Below, piece by piece: positions 11,001 to 23,283 of a DNA stretch of 64,000 nucleotides. Made by a program: the position numbers and the translations under genes. This stretch comes from Persea americana (Eukaryota; Streptophyta; Magnoliopsida; Laurales; Lauraceae), in assembly GCA_029852735.1 (NCBI GenBank), contig CM056813.1, positions 63,607,682 to 63,671,681 on the forward strand, written 5' to 3'. Under the pieces are notes generated by a model. It searched no databases and had not been told where the DNA came from. It saw only the letters and a program-made list of their open reading frames with translations. The first letter of the stretch is position 1. Each line of letters begins with the position of its first letter.

Positions 11001-14000
11001 CAATGAGGAAAGAAACTTAGATTTGGAAAGATGGTGTTGACTTGCTAAATTGGAAACCAAAATCAAGAAAGAGAGAAAATTAGAAGCTTTGCAAGGCGAG
11101 TTGATTAGTCAAAGTTGCAAATCAAAAAGCATGACAAATATGGAAAAAGAATCAAATAAGCAAGCAAAGAAAGAGTTCAAGCATGCCTTGGAAGTCCAAC
11201 ATGGGTCCCACACACCCCATAGCATGCCAAATATAGAACTTCCATATGTGCAAATTATTCATGGATTTTTCAGGTTCAGCAAATTGAAATGGCCATAACT
11301 CTCAAACCGAGTATCGGATTGGCGCAATCTACCCACCGTTGGAAAGCTCTTTTCGAGTAGATATCCGTGGAGCCCAATATTTCATAAATCAAAGCTATAT
11401 TGACTGAGATATGACATTGGGAAGTTGCCTGTTATAATTCTATACGGGAATTGCAAAAAGTGTTCAAAATTGGCAACATGAGAGATGTTTAAGGAGTTCG
11501 ATTTGGCAAGACTTAGAACTCAAGAGACCACACTTAGTAACAAATCCTCTCCAATTCAAATTGTTGCCTAAGTGAGAAGCTTTGCTTGAAAGCTAAGCCA
11601 AGAATCATTTCAAAAAGGAAACAACTCTTAACAAAAGGAGGTGTGCAACACTATAAAAGGAGGCCACTAGTGTAGGACATTACAAGCCTATTCTCCTTCA
11701 TAAAGTGGCCAAGCCATTCTCTCTCTCTCTCATCTTCCCTTTTCTTCTTTCCCCTCTTCTAGTTCTAGTTCTCCATATTTTTTATTTTGGATAGCTTTGG
11801 GCCTTGTCCAAGCAAGTACTTGAAGGAGAAGTTATAAAGATGCAATCTTTAATGACAAATCAAGAAGTATTCTTTGCAAGGGTGGGCTAATTTTGATTAG
11901 AGCGAAGGATGAAGATAAGTGATTGCCTTTTATTTGTTTTGTAATTCTAACTTGTTTGCATATGTTATGTTCTTAATGATTAATAGACTTGTCTTCGTGC
12001 CCTAGGTAAATCTCCATTCTTAATTTATGAAAATAAAAATTGATTTTTGACTATCCATGCTTGGGAGTTAAATCTTTTTTATGGTTTATGCTTACTTTTG
12101 ATAGGTAGTGCTTAGGTTATTTTTATTCTTTTATCAGGTGAAGGAAGTCTTGGGTTTTGGATTTTATAATTAAAAAAAATTCTTAAAAGTTAGATTTTCC
12201 AAATTAAAAAAATTGATTTGTCTTTGATTTGAAGTAAAAATTGGAACAAGTTAGGGTTACTTGATAAATAATTTGTGGATGCTTATTGGATTCCTATGCT
12301 CTAATCACTTTCATTGATTGGTAGATTTCATATTTCTAAATTAGTTTATTGCTTTTATTTCTAAATACTCAAAACTTTCCTTAATTATTAGTTAATTAGT
12401 TTTCTTAATCTAAAAGTTTCTTTAATTAGCTCCCTGTGAGTTCGACCCGTTCTTGCCACTGTCTCATCTAGATACCCATGCACTTACGGTATTTTATGAT
12501 TGATAAATATCACATCACTAGGATCAGTTCTTTCTTAATCAAAGATTAAGACGAAAAAGAATTCTTTTAATTTGCTTTAAGAAAATCGCATGACCTTCCA
12601 GTTTGCTACATTGGAATGGACATTTTGAAGGGTTGGGATGGATGCTTTGTGTTTTGGTTGAAAAAGCTATTTGCTACTTCAATAGCAGGTTGATTTTAGT
12701 ATAATTCCATTTAATTGAAGGAAGTCATCTACAAAGAGAAACAATGAAGAGAGTAGAAGGCACAAGGAAAACATCACTAGAACAGATTTGAAGCAAGTAA
12801 GTCACCATTTTTCGACAGATGGAATGTCCTGAACAGAGACAGAAGCTGTGTAATAGAGAAACCGACTGCTTCCTACCAAAATATCCTTATTTGGGTGAAG
12901 GGAGTGGATTTTTTTCGTCACTTTGGAGTGACAAGGAACCTGATAGAGCTGTGGAGAGAGAAGATATTGGCGGTGGGAGAAGAATCAAAGCCCTGATGTC
13001 CAACTATGGTCCAGCGAAAGAAAAGATGTAATTTCAGGAAGGAGTCTCTCACAGGAAAAACTGCCACAGTAGTATCTAACCACCACACAGAGGGACACCT
13101 CACGATACTATCACTCATTCTGGGAATGGTTTGTTGGGCAAGGGGATATCTGCAAGAAGATCTGGGTGGACAGAAGGATCTCCGAGGATCTCAAAGAGGA
13201 ACTTAACTGCCCCTTGATTGGGCACCTGATGGATGGGACTGTAGAGACGGCTGCTTTGGAAGACTGAGTTTTTAAAGTATGGAGCAAAATGCCCCTCTAT
13301 CCAGAGACTTGCAGGTTGCAAGGTGTGGACAGGTGTCTTCCAGGCTAAGCAAGCAAAATCCATGACCAAGTCCAAATTCATCCCGTGTTTATTCTGCACC
13401 AATGCCCTGTATTGGCTTTACAAGTTTCCAATTTTGAAACTTCACCTACCATAATAATTGTCACTTGTCAGACTTGTCATTCCAAATTCCTAAAGACAGG
13501 CTTTGGTTAGAGTCTTAGAGACATCCTCCACAGCTACTGGATCTCTTGCTTTTCAGGTACATCATCACATTTAAATTTTAAGGTTTGTTCTAATGCAAAA
13601 GAATTTAATCATCACCCTAATAAAAAGTAGACTTTAAACTGGCCTCTCAAATTTCAGTTCGAGAAAATTTAACAAACTACCTAGTTTCACAACAAAGTCT
13701 AAATGTTATTTGTATAAACTCATGATTGGCCCCATTTGAATAACTAAATCACACTCTAATCCCACTTCATTTTGTTATGCAACACTATTTTGGCTAAGTT
13801 TGATTTTGTACCCAATGGTGACCCTCAGACACTAGGGCATTCTGTGTCTGTCAAATATGAACGCTAATCAGTAACAAAGTTCTTGGTTGATCCATGTTAT
13901 AACCAATTCTAAATTTTATACAGATGGTTACCTGTTTTATTGATTTATCAGCATTGATGCCAACACTGGTGAGTAGTGGGGCTCTAGATAGAACTGGACT

Positions 14001-15270
14001 AAAAATAAATAAATAAAATGGAATCCAGTAAGAGTCTGAAATGGGGCAATTCACCTCTTTAAAGAATCTCAGGGACACAATAGACAAAAAAAAAAAAGAC
14101 TACCTTATCTCGCTCCATGGGTGTGGGAAATCAAGATAGAAAATCTCACAAACAAAGAAACAAAAACACACAAACAGAGAACAGAATCAAAGTAAAGAAA
14201 ATTAAAGTAGAATCACAGACCAATTGTAAATAAAAAAAAAGGCAACTTTCACCTGTAAAAAGCTTGAAAGCAGTTGGAACACTCCTCCTCTGTGTAATCC
14301 AGAAAACATCTGTCTTCTTAGTCATGTACAGCCCTGGATCAATAATTATCGGCTTCGCCCTTTGATATCTGTTCAAACACGACATATCAATCCAATTTCA
14401 ATCCCCCCATAACTTCAAACCAATACATAAACCAACAAAACATATTAGAAAAAATCAATATAAAAAATTGAATCTTTCAGATTTTCCATACTCCTTCCAT
14501 CCAATGTCACTGGTATGATCGATGAAATTGAGATCCCGTGGCAGATATGAGAAGGTATGCAGCAGATCTATTCAAAACCAAACAAACCATTAAAATCCAA
14601 ACTCGAACAACAAAAAAAAAAATCAGAGATATGGGTGCAAATCAGGAACTCAATTCACACCATCCTGAGTAACAAGCGGGTAATCCGACGCGCTGAGATT
14701 GATAAACCAATCCCAATCTTCTCCTTCCTTCAACAAGACCGCCGCCGCGTGAAGGGTGTTGGCCACCATCGTCGGCCCCCTGTAAGTAACAAGATTCGCC
14801 TTGGTGATCATCCTCACATTGCCGACCTTCGTGAAGACGGCGTGGCCCGCAACGTATCGCTGCAGATCGACCCGTTCATCGGGCGGCGATTCCAGATCGA
14901 GGTGGACCACGTAGCGGTTGTTGGGGTGGTAGAGCGCCATGAGCGTCCGCTTGAGCATCTCTCCGTCTCCGGCGGAGCCGGATATCAGATAGGCGAACCG
15001 GGGCGGCGGCGGGGGTGACAACGGCGACGTGGTTCCCACCGGGCGGAGCTTGGATTCCACAAAGATGGGCGATCGGACGTTGGAGAAAGGGAGAAAGGAG
15101 AGGGAATCCGGAGAAGAGAGGGTGGTGAAGAAGAGGAGGATTAGAGAAACCAAAGACCCGATTGCTAATGGAAGGATCCATTTCCGTTCTATTGTTGTTG
15201 GTCTGAGGAGATGAACTGGGTTCGGATTTTTCATCTTCTTGGGGTAGAATCTGCTGCACTTTCCTTCCAA
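8085..15270 (-). CDS. GlcAT14-like beta-glucuronosyltransferase (GT14, Core-2/I-branching family)
   Basis: This is a four-exon minus-strand gene: exon 1 15270-14661, exon 2 14567-14492, exon 3 14368-14253, exon 4 8599-8085. All introns are GT-AG and the phases agree, giving 438 residues, close to Arabidopsis GlcAT14A. The product is a type II Golgi membrane enzyme: a short basic cytosolic tail, one membrane segment (residues ~31-50), a Pro-rich stem with PPPPP at 86-90, and a GT14 (Branch, PF02485) domain from ~92 to the end. Family landmarks seen are FAYLISGSAGD, NLSASDYPLVTQDDLL, FIDHTSDIGWKEYQRAKP, RRSVPTAFKLFTGSAWM, SPEGYFHTVICNAQEFRNTT and FISWDNPPKQHPHYL. Known relatives add glucuronic acid to beta-galactan side chains of arabinogalactan proteins; that role is inferred here. 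A second start at 15234 (MKNPN) would give 426 residues. Intron 3 is 5.65 kb. No frameshift or stop is seen, so the gene looks functional. Confidence 0.93.
8600..14252 (-). other. Third intron of the GT14 gene (5.65 kb)
   Basis: The donor GTGAAAG follows the exon 3 codons for FKLFTG, and the acceptor ACAACAG precedes GTTCTGCTTGG. Joining them restores FTGSAWM across the junction. The intron contains the LTR-like module at about 10.5-12.5 kb and otherwise unassigned AT-rich DNA (8620-10500 and 12540-14250). The pair of opposed open frames near 12.8-13.4 kb was not recognised. Confidence 0.85.
10500..12510 (+). mobile_element. Probable LTR (solo or fragment) of a retrotransposon, antisense inside the GT14 intron
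   Basis: A TATA box CTATAAAAGG at about 11651-11660 is followed by a CT-rich leader (about 11720-11760) and an AT-rich U5-like part. That part ends with the phrase CTCCCTGTGAGTTCGACCC near 12430, which is characteristic of the 3' end of many plant Ty3/gypsy LTRs. Upstream (about 11290-11360) is the phrase ACCCACCGTTGGAAAGCTC, common in plant retrotransposon LTRs. No gag-pol is present. The module reads in the plus direction, opposite to the host gene. The ends are approximate because no clean target duplication was found. Confidence 0.55.
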
Positions 15271-15740
15271 TAATTCAAACTCACAAAAATAGGAGAGATT
15301 GAAACATGGGGTATTTCACTTCGGGTTTTTGGGGTGGAATCTCCAATTTACAAGGGGTGAAACTGCAAAAAAAAAAAAGAGGACATTGAAACATGGGGTA
15401 TTTCACTTTTGGGGTTTTTTCACTGGGATTTTGGGGTTTTGGGGTTTGTGGATTGAGATTGAGAGTTGCAGAAGAAGAGAAGAAGAACAACAACAACAAC
15501 AAGATTGTGAATAGGTTTTTCAATGGATTTGTGCAATGTCTATGTGTGTGTAAGGTGGTTGAAATGGGGCTTTTGTTAGGTATGGAAGAAGACTACTTCT
15601 CCTCCTTTTATCATTACTATTTCGATTGAGAGGATTCAACTCCCAAAGATTTTGAGGTTTGCCGCTTGCACAAGCTAAGTTCTCTTGTTTTGGGATCCTC
15701 TGTGCTTTGTCTTTTGTTACAGGTTATATAATTATGGCAG
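15271..15740 (-). promoter_or_regulatory. 5' leader and promoter region of the GT14 gene
   Basis: On the minus strand this holds a CT- and CCCC-rich leader typical of a plant 5' UTR. A 24-bp phrase (minus-strand AAGTGAAATACCCCATGTTT followed by CAAT) occurs twice, at 15298-15321 and 15387-15410, as a short direct duplication in the leader. A TATA-like TTATATAA occurs on the minus strand at about 15724-15731, which would place transcription start near 15690-15700. The transcription start is inferred, not demonstrated. Confidence 0.4.
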
Positions 15741-17240
15741 GACATATGCCACACTATGTGGCCCACTAAATTACCATATCAAATGATCAAGGATAAGATG
15801 CAATGAATGTGGGTTGACATACGAGCTAAGGCAATTGATTAGGCTGTTAAACTTGCCCATCTACTTCACAGGGGGCATATTTGGTAAAGTGAATTGAGAC
15901 ACAAAAGTATATAATTTTAAATTTTCATTTCAAAATTTTCAAAAAAAGCAAAAAATGCTACCTCCTTTTTCCACTAAAAAATAAAAAACCTCTAATTTTC
16001 TATATAAAAAGTCAAAAATATTTCATACTAAACAACTAAAAACAAAACTCTATCCTAATATCTTATATTTTATTCTCTATTGATTTGATATTTCACCTCA
16101 TCATACTTCAATTCACCGTAAATCGAAAGAGGCCTGAATGGTGGATTTCTAGTTATATCTAAATCCACTTGAGCAAAGCAGGGGATGATAGGGTTTGCTT
16201 TTTTCATGGTCTTATATGTAGGGCTGTAAATAGCACCCTCCCTTCCCTAGGACATTGATCTATGCTAGGCCTGGGTCGAGCATCCCTATTTCCTACCTTT
16301 ATTTGTCTCCATCTCTATGGGGTAGAGGCTTGTAAAATAAGTGCCATTGACACATGATTCTATCATTTACCCACTTTAGAAAAGAAGAGGTCAATCCTCC
16401 TAGAATAAAATGCCCATTTTTAGGTTTGTGAAAATAAAAGCTTTAATCTCTTTTTTTATGGTTCTATTTCGAATGGTTCGGTTGGGTTAACCCACCACGC
16501 TCTTATTTTTCTTATTAATATATGGTAGATTTATTTGAGCATGGATCTATGCAATTCTCTTATGTGATTCTTATATTAATTCTTCCATTTTCTTTTTATG
16601 TAGTTTTTATCTAAATAAGCCATGAATGATTCTTATGTAACACATATGGCCCATTTACATGTAATCGTGTATTTGTGAACTTATTTACCATATGTATGTG
16701 GTTATGTTTTTATATAATTTTTATCTGGACGATTCTTGTATTAATTATTTTATATGATAACTATGTTGGTTTTATGTTAATAAGCCATATGCATGATTCT
16801 TATGTGATTTTTTTTTCAATGGCCTGTTTGCATGAAGTTGGTGTATATATGAGTTTATTTACCATTAAAAAAAGTGTGTTCTCATTAGCATTGGATCACT
16901 TCTCTTTAGTTGAGGGATGGTGTTTAGCTTCATACTCATTTTTAACTTAAATGGACAACCTCTTGGATGGACTTGAAAAGAAAAGGCAACAAAAGCCCAA
17001 TGGAGTATTGGAGTGTCAAAGAGGAAATTAAGTGACAATTTATTTTCTTATTTTTTCTCAGAGGACCCATTTATTTGTTTGTTATTTATTCATGAGAATT
17101 CAATGTGATGCATTTTATCATAGACTTCTATTTTTATTTTTATTTTTAAATCACATACTTTAAAATTAATGAGTTAAAAGATAATATTCACCAATAACAT
17201 CATATGGTCCAGTAAATGATTTCTCAGCCATTACCTTATC
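15741..17240. other. Intergenic stretch with degenerate tandem repeat
   Basis: AT-rich spacer. Between about 16548 and 16865 two diverged copies of a ~150-200 bp unit lie in tandem, sharing ATTCTTATGTGA, TTTTTATCT, AATAAGCCAT and TTATTTACCAT in the same order. The open frame at 16675-16950 lies within this repeat and is not considered a gene. Confidence 0.4.
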
Positions 17241-17520
17241 TCACTGGAGAACAAATGGGTTACACTCACGGGAGAACGGCCACTTATCTCACTAGTAAGT
17301 GGCGGCAGTTTTCACCTGGCTACCCAAGATTCGAACCCTGGATACCATTATTCAAAATAATGGCCGTTACCGTTACATAACGACCCGTTATGTAACGGTA
17401 ACGGTCACGACCGCGACGATATTTTGCTCATAACGTCAACGTTAGTGTTATGGGCAAAATATCACCAAAATAACGCCTGTTATAGCCGTTATTTTCAAAT
17501 AATTGCCGTTATTTTTAAAA
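17240..17520. repeat. Composite repeat: B-box-like SINE remnant next to a CCGTTAC palindrome
   Basis: On the minus strand GGGTTCGAATCTTGGG (about 17325-17340) matches a pol III B-box, followed in that direction by a SINE-like body. Next to it lies a strong palindrome at about 17363-17408, where GGCCGTTACCGTTACATAACG is followed by ACC and then by its near reverse complement. Degenerate CCGTTAT units continue to about 17515. No coding content is present. Confidence 0.4.
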
Positions 17521-18495
17521 TATCAGTCGGCAAATTTTTTTGGGGGTCAAATAAAAATTCACTCCGCGAAGGACCACAACAACAGCGAACCATGACTCGA
17601 TGACCGCGAACCGCGATTTTGAATCATGCTGGGTACACCTCTTCCCACTTGTGTGGAATTCTTTCCTACTTGCATAGACCTTCTTCCAGCTTGTGCGAGT
17701 TATCTTCTCGTGTGTGTTGCGGGGCGGGGGGGGGGCGCTCTCTTTGGTCCCTGCCCACCCCATTGGCAGGGTTACCAAAAAAATCATCACCTTAAATTAG
17801 ATTACAATTAAGTGAATTTTCATCTCTCAATGTTACCTTTTGCATCGCATTGGCCGTCCCAAACTTGAATAAAAGTGGAGGGTTAATGCTAGCTTTACAC
17901 TTGATGCCCAATGACAATGTCTAAAAGAATTATATATTGATTTTCTTTTATTCAAGCCTTGGGTCAAGCAAGGGTCTAGATAGTGTAGGCCCTCTTAGGG
18001 CTTTTCACTCACCTCGAGCCTGCCCTACATATTTGAAAGATAGGGTTTGTACCATCCCAATCCTGACTTGGCTCAGACCTTTGAGAGTCCTACTTATAGG
18101 GTGCGCCGGGTGGCTAGAAGTGGCTAAAGATACTAATTTCAGCAAATGTCTAGTCAAAAAGCTCATTTTTTTGTATGAATTGAGATCCTCTAGAAGCTTT
18201 TGTTGGGAAACGTTTCTTTTATTTTTTATTTTTACTCCAACACATGGTAGAGTTTGTAAGGCCTACAATCTTTATTAGATATTGCAAGAAAAAACAGGAA
18301 CTCCATAAGCTGCCCATTTCCAAAAATTACAAGCTCACTACATATTGAAGTAGTATGATCTAAAGATAATTTAGATAATTAACAAAAAAAAAAAAAAAAG
18401 TTGCGAAGTCTTTATTCTGACTGTCAATTTTACGGCTTTTAGAACTTATAATCATTGATATCCATTGGCCTTGAGTTTTATGGATGGCTAAAAGG
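17521..18495. other. Intergenic stretch, no gene recognised
   Basis: Includes a G-rich run near 17722-17738 and otherwise mixed non-coding DNA. The 113-codon frame at 17937-18278 has no recognisable protein content. Confidence 0.4.
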
Positions 18496-18689
18496 CCTCC
18501 TGTATCTACTGGAGCTAGTGATTCCCCAAAATTGTACATTTGTGTTAGTATTGGAAAAGTGACACATAGGTCACCAAGCAAGAGATAGTGATCCTCATGT
18601 ATCTACTGGAGCTATGATTCCCCAAAATTATACATTTGTGTTACTATTGGAAAAGTGACAAATATGTCACCAAGCAAGAGATGGTGATT
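18496..18689. repeat. 97-bp tandem duplication
   Basis: Two adjacent copies begin at 18496 and 18593 (period 97). Both contain GTATCTACTGGAGCTA, GATTCCCCAAAATT, TACATTTGTGTTA, TATTGGAAAAGTGACA and GTCACCAAGCAAGAGAT in the same order. The copies differ at a few positions, so the duplication is not very recent. Confidence 0.8.
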
Positions 18690-20353
18690 CTTTGATGGAG
18701 AATGGTCCTGGCCCCCCCTGCAAACAGACTACAAAACTTCCCCTCTAATCAAGAATTATCAATTTTACTAATTCCTGAATGACGCTCGTTAAACCCACAC
18801 AAACACACATCTAAAAAATTTGGGACGGTTTTGAATCCAGGAGTGGGGAGCAAATCCACGCCTAATACTACTCCATGGAGGTGAACCATTCAGCGGTACA
18901 CCCAAAGGGGTCCCCTCTTAGGTGAACATTTCCATTCCACATTTGCATTTGCCAGAACAACATCCCACTTTCACATGAATTAGATTGTCAAGCCAGGACT
19001 CTTTTTAGACTTGTGAACTACAACTGGGACCTGGTCTTGAGTGAATATTACATAAAACCAGTGCCATGGGTATAGGTGACATTTTGAAAATATCACAGTG
19101 ATGTTGCGATATTTTATGTAAAATGATATTTCCCAAAAACAGTGTAATATTTCTCAAAATGACATCAGAATAATAAATAAATAAATAAACTGTGATAAGA
19201 TCCAAATAAATGGTAAAATGGGGAAATCTACAAAAATAATTCTACAACAATATATTATTTTTGTATTTAATTAAATATTCTATTTCTGTAATGTTCCTCC
19301 AATGTCATGGGGAAAACCTTTAATTAGAAAATATTATCATATGTTGTGTAAGAGTACTATTTGTAACCAGGCAAACAATTATTTATATTTCTTTCTTCTT
19401 TTTCATCTTCTTGCGGTGCCCTGTTGATGGGGAAGGGAAATAGACCTCCAACTGTGAGGGTGGGAGATCAACCCAGGGGTGGACCTAAGTGTAATGGTGC
19501 GGGTGCAACTGTTCCCACGAGATCGAAAAACTCCTTAAATAACACCTTTAAAAATTTTATTTTATTGTTTGACTTCTTAACTCGACCAATGTCCGCACCA
19601 TCCAAATAAAAATTTTGGATCCGCCATTGGATCAACCCAAGTCACCCCCTTTGAGTAACATGCCTGTACCACCAAGATATTTGTGTTGTATAAAATATTA
19701 CTTAAATTATTTAAATGACCACTGCTAGATCAACTTCATCTCGAGCATGTGATCAACTTTTCCTTCGTTTTTTCCTCTTTTGCTGTTCTCATGCAGTTCG
19801 GTTCTCCAAAATCATAAGTTCTCTGAGATTTTGAGAAGAGTTTTTGTTTTTTGGAGAGCACAACACAGCACACACATTGAAAAAAAAAAAAAAAAAAACT
19901 TGTAATGGGGGAATTATTGTCTATCTTGGCCTCTCTAATGCAATCAACATGAATGCCCAAGAGGTAATGATTTAACCTTGTAAAATTCAGTGATCGATTT
20001 AACAGTTGACAACAATAAAATTGACTTTTATTACTTGGATCAAGTAATGCAACTACATATATGGTGAGCAATGGCTGACAAGAATTTTGTTTTGGGTGGT
20101 GCGGCATATGATTAAGTGAAGAAATTAAATGATAAAATCAAATCTTTTAATACCCTATCTAAAGGTCTCTCGAATTGCACCTACGTGCTAACACTTGGGT
20201 CCGCCCCTAATGGTGAGAGTTTTCCACTAATGAGGTGTGCTCGCAACATTCCCTTCATCAGAAATAGTGAGAGATTTGGGCCTACTATGTTTTTCATTGT
20301 GAGGATTCATAAGAGAAATAACTGTCTTTTTAAATATATTTTCTGCGATAGTG
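18690..20353. other. Intergenic stretch, no gene recognised
   Basis: Mixed AT-rich DNA with A/T homopolymers (about 19880). Nothing could be assigned to a gene, RNA or named element. Confidence 0.4.
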
Positions 20354-20370
20354 AGAATCCAGACTTCCTT

Positions 20371-20927
20371 ACCTGACCTGAAACTAACCCGGAACTGCTG
20401 CAGGCCAGGCCCACCTTCTTCTCCTTCTTCGTTCAGAAATCCAGAGGTCTTCTCCTCTCTGGTCTTCTTCTTCTTCCTCGGAAACAGCATAGCAGCGGGC
20501 ACCCGCACAACACCGGTGGCAGCAGCGGTGACCCTCTCTCCTCTGGTGACAAGCGGAGGTGGCGACTCCTGCTTTTTTTTTTTTTTCCGGCGATGTGGGG
20601 CCCGGCCAGACCCAAACCGCCCTTCTTGCTTTTCCTTCTCCTTTCTTTTTCTCGTCTCAAGTTCGAGTCACGGAAATGGCCACCTGGAGTACAGTGAGAG
20701 CCGTCTAAAAAACATAGAGAAAATGATTATCTACCGCTATAGTGAAGCTAACGCGGCTTTCACTCTGGCGGCATGTAGTCATTTTTTTCTTTTTTTTAGA
20801 CGGCTCTCACTCTACTCTAGATAACCCTTTCCGTAACTCGAAGACTATGATACTAAATGTTATGTATCTAACCAATATACTAAAAACCCTAAAACTGATA
20901 GAACACTCCAAATTAAATATTACAGAC
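20371..20927. mobile_element. 557-bp insertion bounded by a 17-bp direct repeat
   Basis: AGAATCCAGACTTCCTT occurs perfectly at 20354-20370 and again at 20928-20944. The enclosed 557 bp is more GC-rich than its surroundings and carries CTTCTTC-rich, leader-like sequence. It also carries the foldback element at 20690-20818. A direct repeat of this length is typical of target-primed (LINE/SINE or retrocopy) insertion, but no poly(A) tail is visible. No known protein is encoded; the 157-codon frame across it is Ser/Phe-rich low complexity. Confidence 0.55.
20690..20818. mobile_element. Foldback MITE with AGTGAGAGCCGTCT ends
   Basis: The left end AGTGAGAGCCGTCTAAAAAA is matched by the right end TTTTTTTAGACGGCTCTCACT. 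Between them the sequence stays self-complementary through to an inner palindrome (CCGCTATAGTGAAG against CTTTCACTCTGGCGG), so nearly the whole 129 bp can form one hairpin. It is nested inside the 557-bp insertion. Its target duplication is unclear. Confidence 0.65.
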
Positions 20928-20944
20928 AGAATCCAGACTTCCTT

Positions 20945-23283
20945 GATACGATGCGTTGTTTTCGCTGCCACGGCCAATGCACAAATGCACCCTTGGGCTC
21001 GAGCAGTTTCATATTCCTTGAGAGTGTGGGTCCGCTGGAATAGACAAGTCAATTTGTTTTGTCGGCATTAAAAAATCCCCAATTGCCTGCTAGTTTTGAA
21101 AGTAACATGCCACGATTTGGACAACTAGGATTAAAAAAATATTTATACTATTTGGGGACGCGCTGTCACTGTGCAAAAGGTGGCACCGGAAAACAACTTT
21201 TTGGTGCAGCCGTGGTCACACCAGGCCTTTTTATGTCCACCTCAAATGGGTCCACCTGAAAACATACCTACCATCCCAAAAGCTGGGATGTGACGGCTGA
21301 TACGAAGGTAGACAGCTGCTTCATCCTCTTGGATTCTCATTTCTCAGGTTTCTTTGGATTTTTGGATCTGAATCATCTGTGGTTCACACCTATATTGGGT
21401 CCAATATATAAAAACGCTTGAAGTTTTAAATCACATTATGTTGTCTCACTTGTCAATTTTGACGAAGAATCCTACATATTAACAGTTTTAAAAATCAAAT
21501 TTTGTCATCCTCCTCCTTGGCATGTAATCCGGATCTTTGCTCCACCAGACGATGTCATTCACTTTGTTGTTTCGTTTTGTTTTTATTTGTTTATTTAATT
21601 ATTTAAATCACACGGCTATATAATTGATTTCATCAAAATTTTCTCTCGATATAAAGTCTGGTAAAGGAGGGTTGTGTTAGGTATTTGATCGCCGACGTAA
21701 AACTTATGTCATAAATCAAATGTCTCATGAAAAAACAACATCCATGAAATGGAGAACTAGAATTCATATAGCTGACCGCAACATAGTTGAGATAAACTTT
21801 TAATGATGATGATTATTTATTCATGTTCTATCTCCTCTTAATCCAATTTTCATTTAAAAAAAAGGTTATTTGATGGTCATTTTTTAATATTCACTTTTAG
21901 CTCTTAGTTTTTAACTTTTTTTTTTTTTTAATAAAAACAATAGAGAGTCTTAAAATTCCTATAAATCTAATTACTTGACACAAACAGACCATAAACAATT
22001 GGAATAAGGACTTGCATCAAACACCAACTATCCACTACTATATACTAATAAAATATCAATATAACAAAGTATGTTTCAAAAAAAAAATTTCTAAAGGAGT
22101 GCCTCTTAATAATTCTCTTTCCATTCAAATCTCAGATTAAAATAGTATTGAGTCTGGAATCTTTCTCTATATTCTACTATTGAATTGATATATCAATCTT
22201 TTACCCACCAACTGTGCATTTGCATTAAGGCATGGATCTATTCTTCTTCTAGAGAATCCCCAACGTACGTCATGTTCATCTACCATTGATCTACCAAAGA
22301 AGACTAAAATCCTGTTTGCAGCTAGTAATATGCATTCTCTTAGATATGAATAATGCTACTTTGGCATTACTTTCTTCAAACTATGCAGGCATCACACACC
22401 TGGCGCATGCTTTTTAATTCTGTTTTGTTTGTTTTGGTGGATCATACTGTTGCATCGACCACAAATTTGTCTCCCTTGCTATTGGCTCAACTAGAAAGGG
22501 ACATCTAAGTTTTATTTATAGGAGGCAGTTTAGTTAGATTCGAGCCCCTGTCCAAATAGTGGGGTACGGTCAATATTGTGGCACTTACAAAAAAAAAAAA
22601 AAAAGTTAGGTAGAAGAGCTTAGGAGGGTCGATTAAGACTTGAGAAAAAAGAAAAAAAAAAAAAAAAACAACACTAATTTGGGCCCCATTGTAAATTGAA
22701 GGGAGCCCATGGATCACAATAACTGTATTTGAATCAATGAACTGCATGGGGACACGGGGTGGCCATGGCCCTGCAGATGATGTTGAAATCTTAAAACTTT
22801 TGTGCAATGAGAGGTGTCCGTGCTCTTGTGATTTTAGTTTTGATAGGAGAGATGAATCTTGTATTCCTACTATTTTCATAGGAAGTTGAAATCCCTTCTG
22901 CTAAGAAATATCAATTCATGATTTGTTTCTTTTTCCAAGAGAAAATATATCACACTAAACAACATAATAGTAGGCTACATAAAAAATCAAAAGAATTTCT
23001 CTTTATCACGGAATCCTCTTGCCACACAAATGCAACCTAAAAGTAACTTTTACATATGAGCCCCTCAATTTTTTTTTGTTTTCTACATATTAACCCCTAT
23101 CTGGCCTGTGAGAAAACCTTCTCCCCAATCTTACCATCCAATCATGTCCATCAAATGGCAAATGACTTTGATTGGAGCTCCATAGGGCTAGATCAGAGCG
23201 GAGCCCAACTAAATCCTATCTGGAAATCACATGGTGCTTGTACAAGGGAGGAATGGTAAACAATCCCAGTCCTAAAGTAGCAT
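20945..23283. other. Intergenic stretch, no gene recognised
   Basis: AT-rich spacer with several A or T homopolymers (about 22590-22665). No exon, RNA gene or element could be assigned. The short open frames here are unsupported. Confidence 0.4.

Noticed and set aside
12819..13402. Opposed open frames near 12.8-13.4 kb as a possible gene inside the GT14 intron
   Set aside because: Neither translation resembles a known family, and they overlap on opposite strands, so no gene is claimed.
14557..15018. 153-codon plus-strand open frame
   Set aside because: It is antisense to exons 1 and 2 of the GT14 gene, whose sense translation is a clear family match.
20351..20824. 157-codon plus-strand open frame
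   Set aside because: Ser/Phe/Pro low complexity spanning the direct-repeat-bounded insertion and a foldback MITE; no recognisable domain.
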